From assembly GCA_964581905.1 (NCBI GenBank), contig CAZOQJ010000136.1, forward strand, positions 1 to 6,102: a DNA stretch of 6,102 nucleotides, in the 5' to 3' direction. Position 1 is the first letter of the stretch; each line of letters starts with the position of its first letter. A program made the translations under genes and the position numbers. The notes under the pieces were generated by a model. That model was not told the DNA's origin. It was given only the letters and a program-made list of their open reading frames with translations, and made no database searches. Positions 5,302 through 6,102 of this stretch are shown one piece after another. The stretch comes from CAZBWE01 sp964581905 (GTDB lineage: Bacteria > Planctomycetota > Phycisphaerae > Sedimentisphaerales > Anaerobacaceae).

Positions 5302-5547
5302 ATGACTAAGGTAACAATTACAGATTTACGGCCACAGATTCGAAAATTGGCAGATTTAGTCTGTCATCAGGGTGAGCGTATCTGTGTTGAACGAAATGGC
5401 GAGACGGTGTTTGCCATGATTAGCTACGAAGACCTGGAAGCTCTTGAGGCGATAGAAGACAAGATTGACCTTGAAACCGCTAAAGAAGCAATTAAAGAAG
5501 GCAATTTCGTTGACCTTGATGATTTGATAAAGGAATTGAAGCTATAG
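5302..5547 (+). CDS. Phd/YefM-family antitoxin (81 aa)
   Basis: The N-terminal half (about residues 3-50: TITDLRPQIRKLADLV, then GERICVERNGETVFAMISYEDLEAL) has the pattern of the Phd/YefM DNA-binding fold, and the length is typical. The C-terminal part (51-81) is acidic and helical, ending DLDDLIKELKL, as expected for the segment that wraps and neutralises the toxin. The toxin gene follows after a 5-bp gap. The ATG is preceded by only a weak GGGTGCGAAG, so expression may be modest. Palindromes at 5268-5290 suggest that this protein represses its own operon. Role and pairing are inferred from family and arrangement. Phd/YefM antitoxins mate with RelE, Doc and other toxins, and here the RelE-like neighbour settles the type. 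Confidence 0.88.
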   Translation: MTKVTITDLRPQIRKLADLVCHQGERICVERNGETVFAMISYEDLEALEAIEDKIDLETAKEAIKEGNFVDLDDLIKELKL

Positions 5548-5552
5548 CAGGG

Positions 5553-5819
5553 ATGTATAAGGTTCAGCTTACACCCGGTGCCGCTGATTTTATCAGGGGT
5601 CAGGACCATAAGGTTCAAAGACAGCTTACCAATAAGCTCAAAAAGCTCGCAAATAATCCAAGACCGCCTCAATGCAAAAAGATTAAGGGCGGTGAAAACC
5701 TCTACCGTCTTCGCTCGGGGGTATATCGTATTGTATATCAGGTCTTTGACGAAAAAATCCTGGTCATAGTTATCCGCGTCGGCCATCGAAAAGATGTATA
5801 TAAACGACTGATAGATTGA
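5553..5819 (+). CDS. RelE/ParE-superfamily toxin, RelE-like mRNA interferase (88 aa)
   Basis: The protein is small, basic and of typical length, starting MYKVQLTPGAADFI with a helical hairpin to about residue 35. The C-terminal half carries the RelE core: CKKIKGGENLYRLRSG, VYRIVYQVFDEK, then VIRVGHRKDVYKRL. Candidate catalytic residues by analogy with E. coli RelE are Arg52 and Arg54, Arg59, Arg79 and Tyr83. These are the basic and tyrosine positions used for ribosome-dependent mRNA cleavage. The gene begins five bases after the antitoxin stop. GGG abuts the ATG too closely for a normal ribosome site, so translation is probably coupled to the antitoxin. All expected motifs are present, so an intact toxin is likely. 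ParE-like gyrase inhibition is the main alternative, but GVYRIVYQV and the C-terminal RKDVY favour RelE. No terminator is evident downstream. Confidence 0.9.
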   Translation: MYKVQLTPGAADFIRGQDHKVQRQLTNKLKKLANNPRPPQCKKIKGGENLYRLRSGVYRIVYQVFDEKILVIVIRVGHRKDVYKRLID

Positions 5820-5823
5820 AATT

Positions 5824-5868
5824 TGCTCGATTCTGGATGCTCGATGCGTGGTTATCCGCCTACGCGGA
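5824..5868. repeat. Repeat-like module after the toxin gene
   Basis: TGCTCGAT occurs at 5824-5831 and 5838-5845, followed by a perfect small hairpin TCCGC-CTAC-GCGGA (5855-5868). No T-tract follows, so it is a poor terminator candidate. Similar short sequences are, to my recollection, scattered between genes in related environmental genomes. Confidence 0.4.
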
Positions 5869-5901
5869 GACAGGTGAGTAAGAATAGATGGCAGATTTTT
5901 A

Positions 5902-5931
5902 GCCACGAATTTACACGAATTAACACAGATT
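5902..5931 (+). repeat. Ten-base periodic CAC repeat
   Basis: After GCCA the sequence runs CACGAATTTA, CACGAATTAA, CACAGATTTC: three units of ten bases, each starting CAC (about 5904-5933). This is a short degenerate tandem repeat between the toxin-antitoxin operon and the window end. The rest of 5870-6102 contains no supported gene. Confidence 0.6.
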
Positions 5932-6030
5932 TCGATTAGCGGGGAAAAAGGGCTTGATTTTTTTGGCGGAGGAGATATAATTACAAATCACAGCAGCGGA
6001 GTGGCAATTGATTATTGAAAATTAAATTCT

Positions 6031-6054
6031 TGCCACAAAGGACACAGAGTTTTG
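6031..6054 (+). repeat. GCCACAAAGGACACAGAG module
   Basis: This 24-bp block agrees with 4024-4047 at 20 positions in the same orientation, starting TGCCACA and ending AGAGTTTTG. It is a second copy of a dispersed intergenic element, about 2 kb away on the other side of the endonuclease and toxin-antitoxin genes. Confidence 0.6.
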
Positions 6055-6102
6055 GGGATTTTATAAAATCAAAGTAAATCAACTGAAAATAATGATGAAA
6101 AG

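Noticed and set aside
5424..5906. Minus-strand frame of 160 codons
   Set aside because: Antisense to both the antitoxin and toxin genes, which have clear family motifs.

Overview
The window looks like a chromosomal segment from a Planctomycetota bacterium, most plausibly a Phycisphaerae-type lineage. This is inferred from three things seen together: a secreted protein with a PEP-CTERM tail (VPEP, short hydrophobic stretch, five arginines), a NfeD/flotillin-like membrane operon, and a free-standing HNH endonuclease fused to an AP2 domain among many short dispersed intergenic repeats. No rRNA or tRNA gene is visible to confirm this.

Region 1 (1-2532, minus strand) is an operon of three membrane-associated genes, transcribed leftwards. 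The order is a long NfeD protein with a ClpP-like serine-protease domain, a short NfeD protein, and the flotillin-like scaffold FloA, which is cut by the window edge. Gaps are 26 and 15 bp, and the last two genes carry near-identical AAAGGAAA ribosome sites. By analogy with yqeZ-yqfA of Bacillus, the set should act in membrane-domain organisation and membrane quality control.

Region 2 (2533-2721) holds repeat-like modules and a strong hairpin terminator (2653-2680). It separates the NfeD operon from the PEP-CTERM gene upstream on the same strand.

Region 3 (2722-about 4060, minus) is the PEP-CTERM exported-protein gene with a complex leader. The leader has an upstream in-frame start with its own ribosome site, a seven-codon mini-ORF behind a perfect AGGAGG, and a GC-rich hairpin. 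A TGTCAC dyad lies further upstream.

Region 4 (about 4024-4890) is an HNH/AP2 endonuclease gene on the minus strand. Its conserved-looking N-terminus extends upstream of any canonical start codon. It is flanked by related repeat modules and by a roughly 140-bp imperfect palindrome.

Region 5 (4891-5301) has no gene. It is AT-rich and holds a 20-bp direct repeat 112 bp apart, a small dyad, and the promoter/operator of the next operon.

Region 6 (5302-5819, plus) is a type II toxin-antitoxin pair, a Phd/YefM-type antitoxin followed by a RelE-type toxin, with palindromic ATAAT/ATTAT elements just ahead of the antitoxin start.

Region 7 (5820-6102) has no gene and consists largely of further repeat-like modules. 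The operons of regions 1, 3, 4 and 6 show no obvious functional link to each other. Regions 4 and 6 look like mobile or accessory insertions beside the more conserved NfeD/FloA operon.
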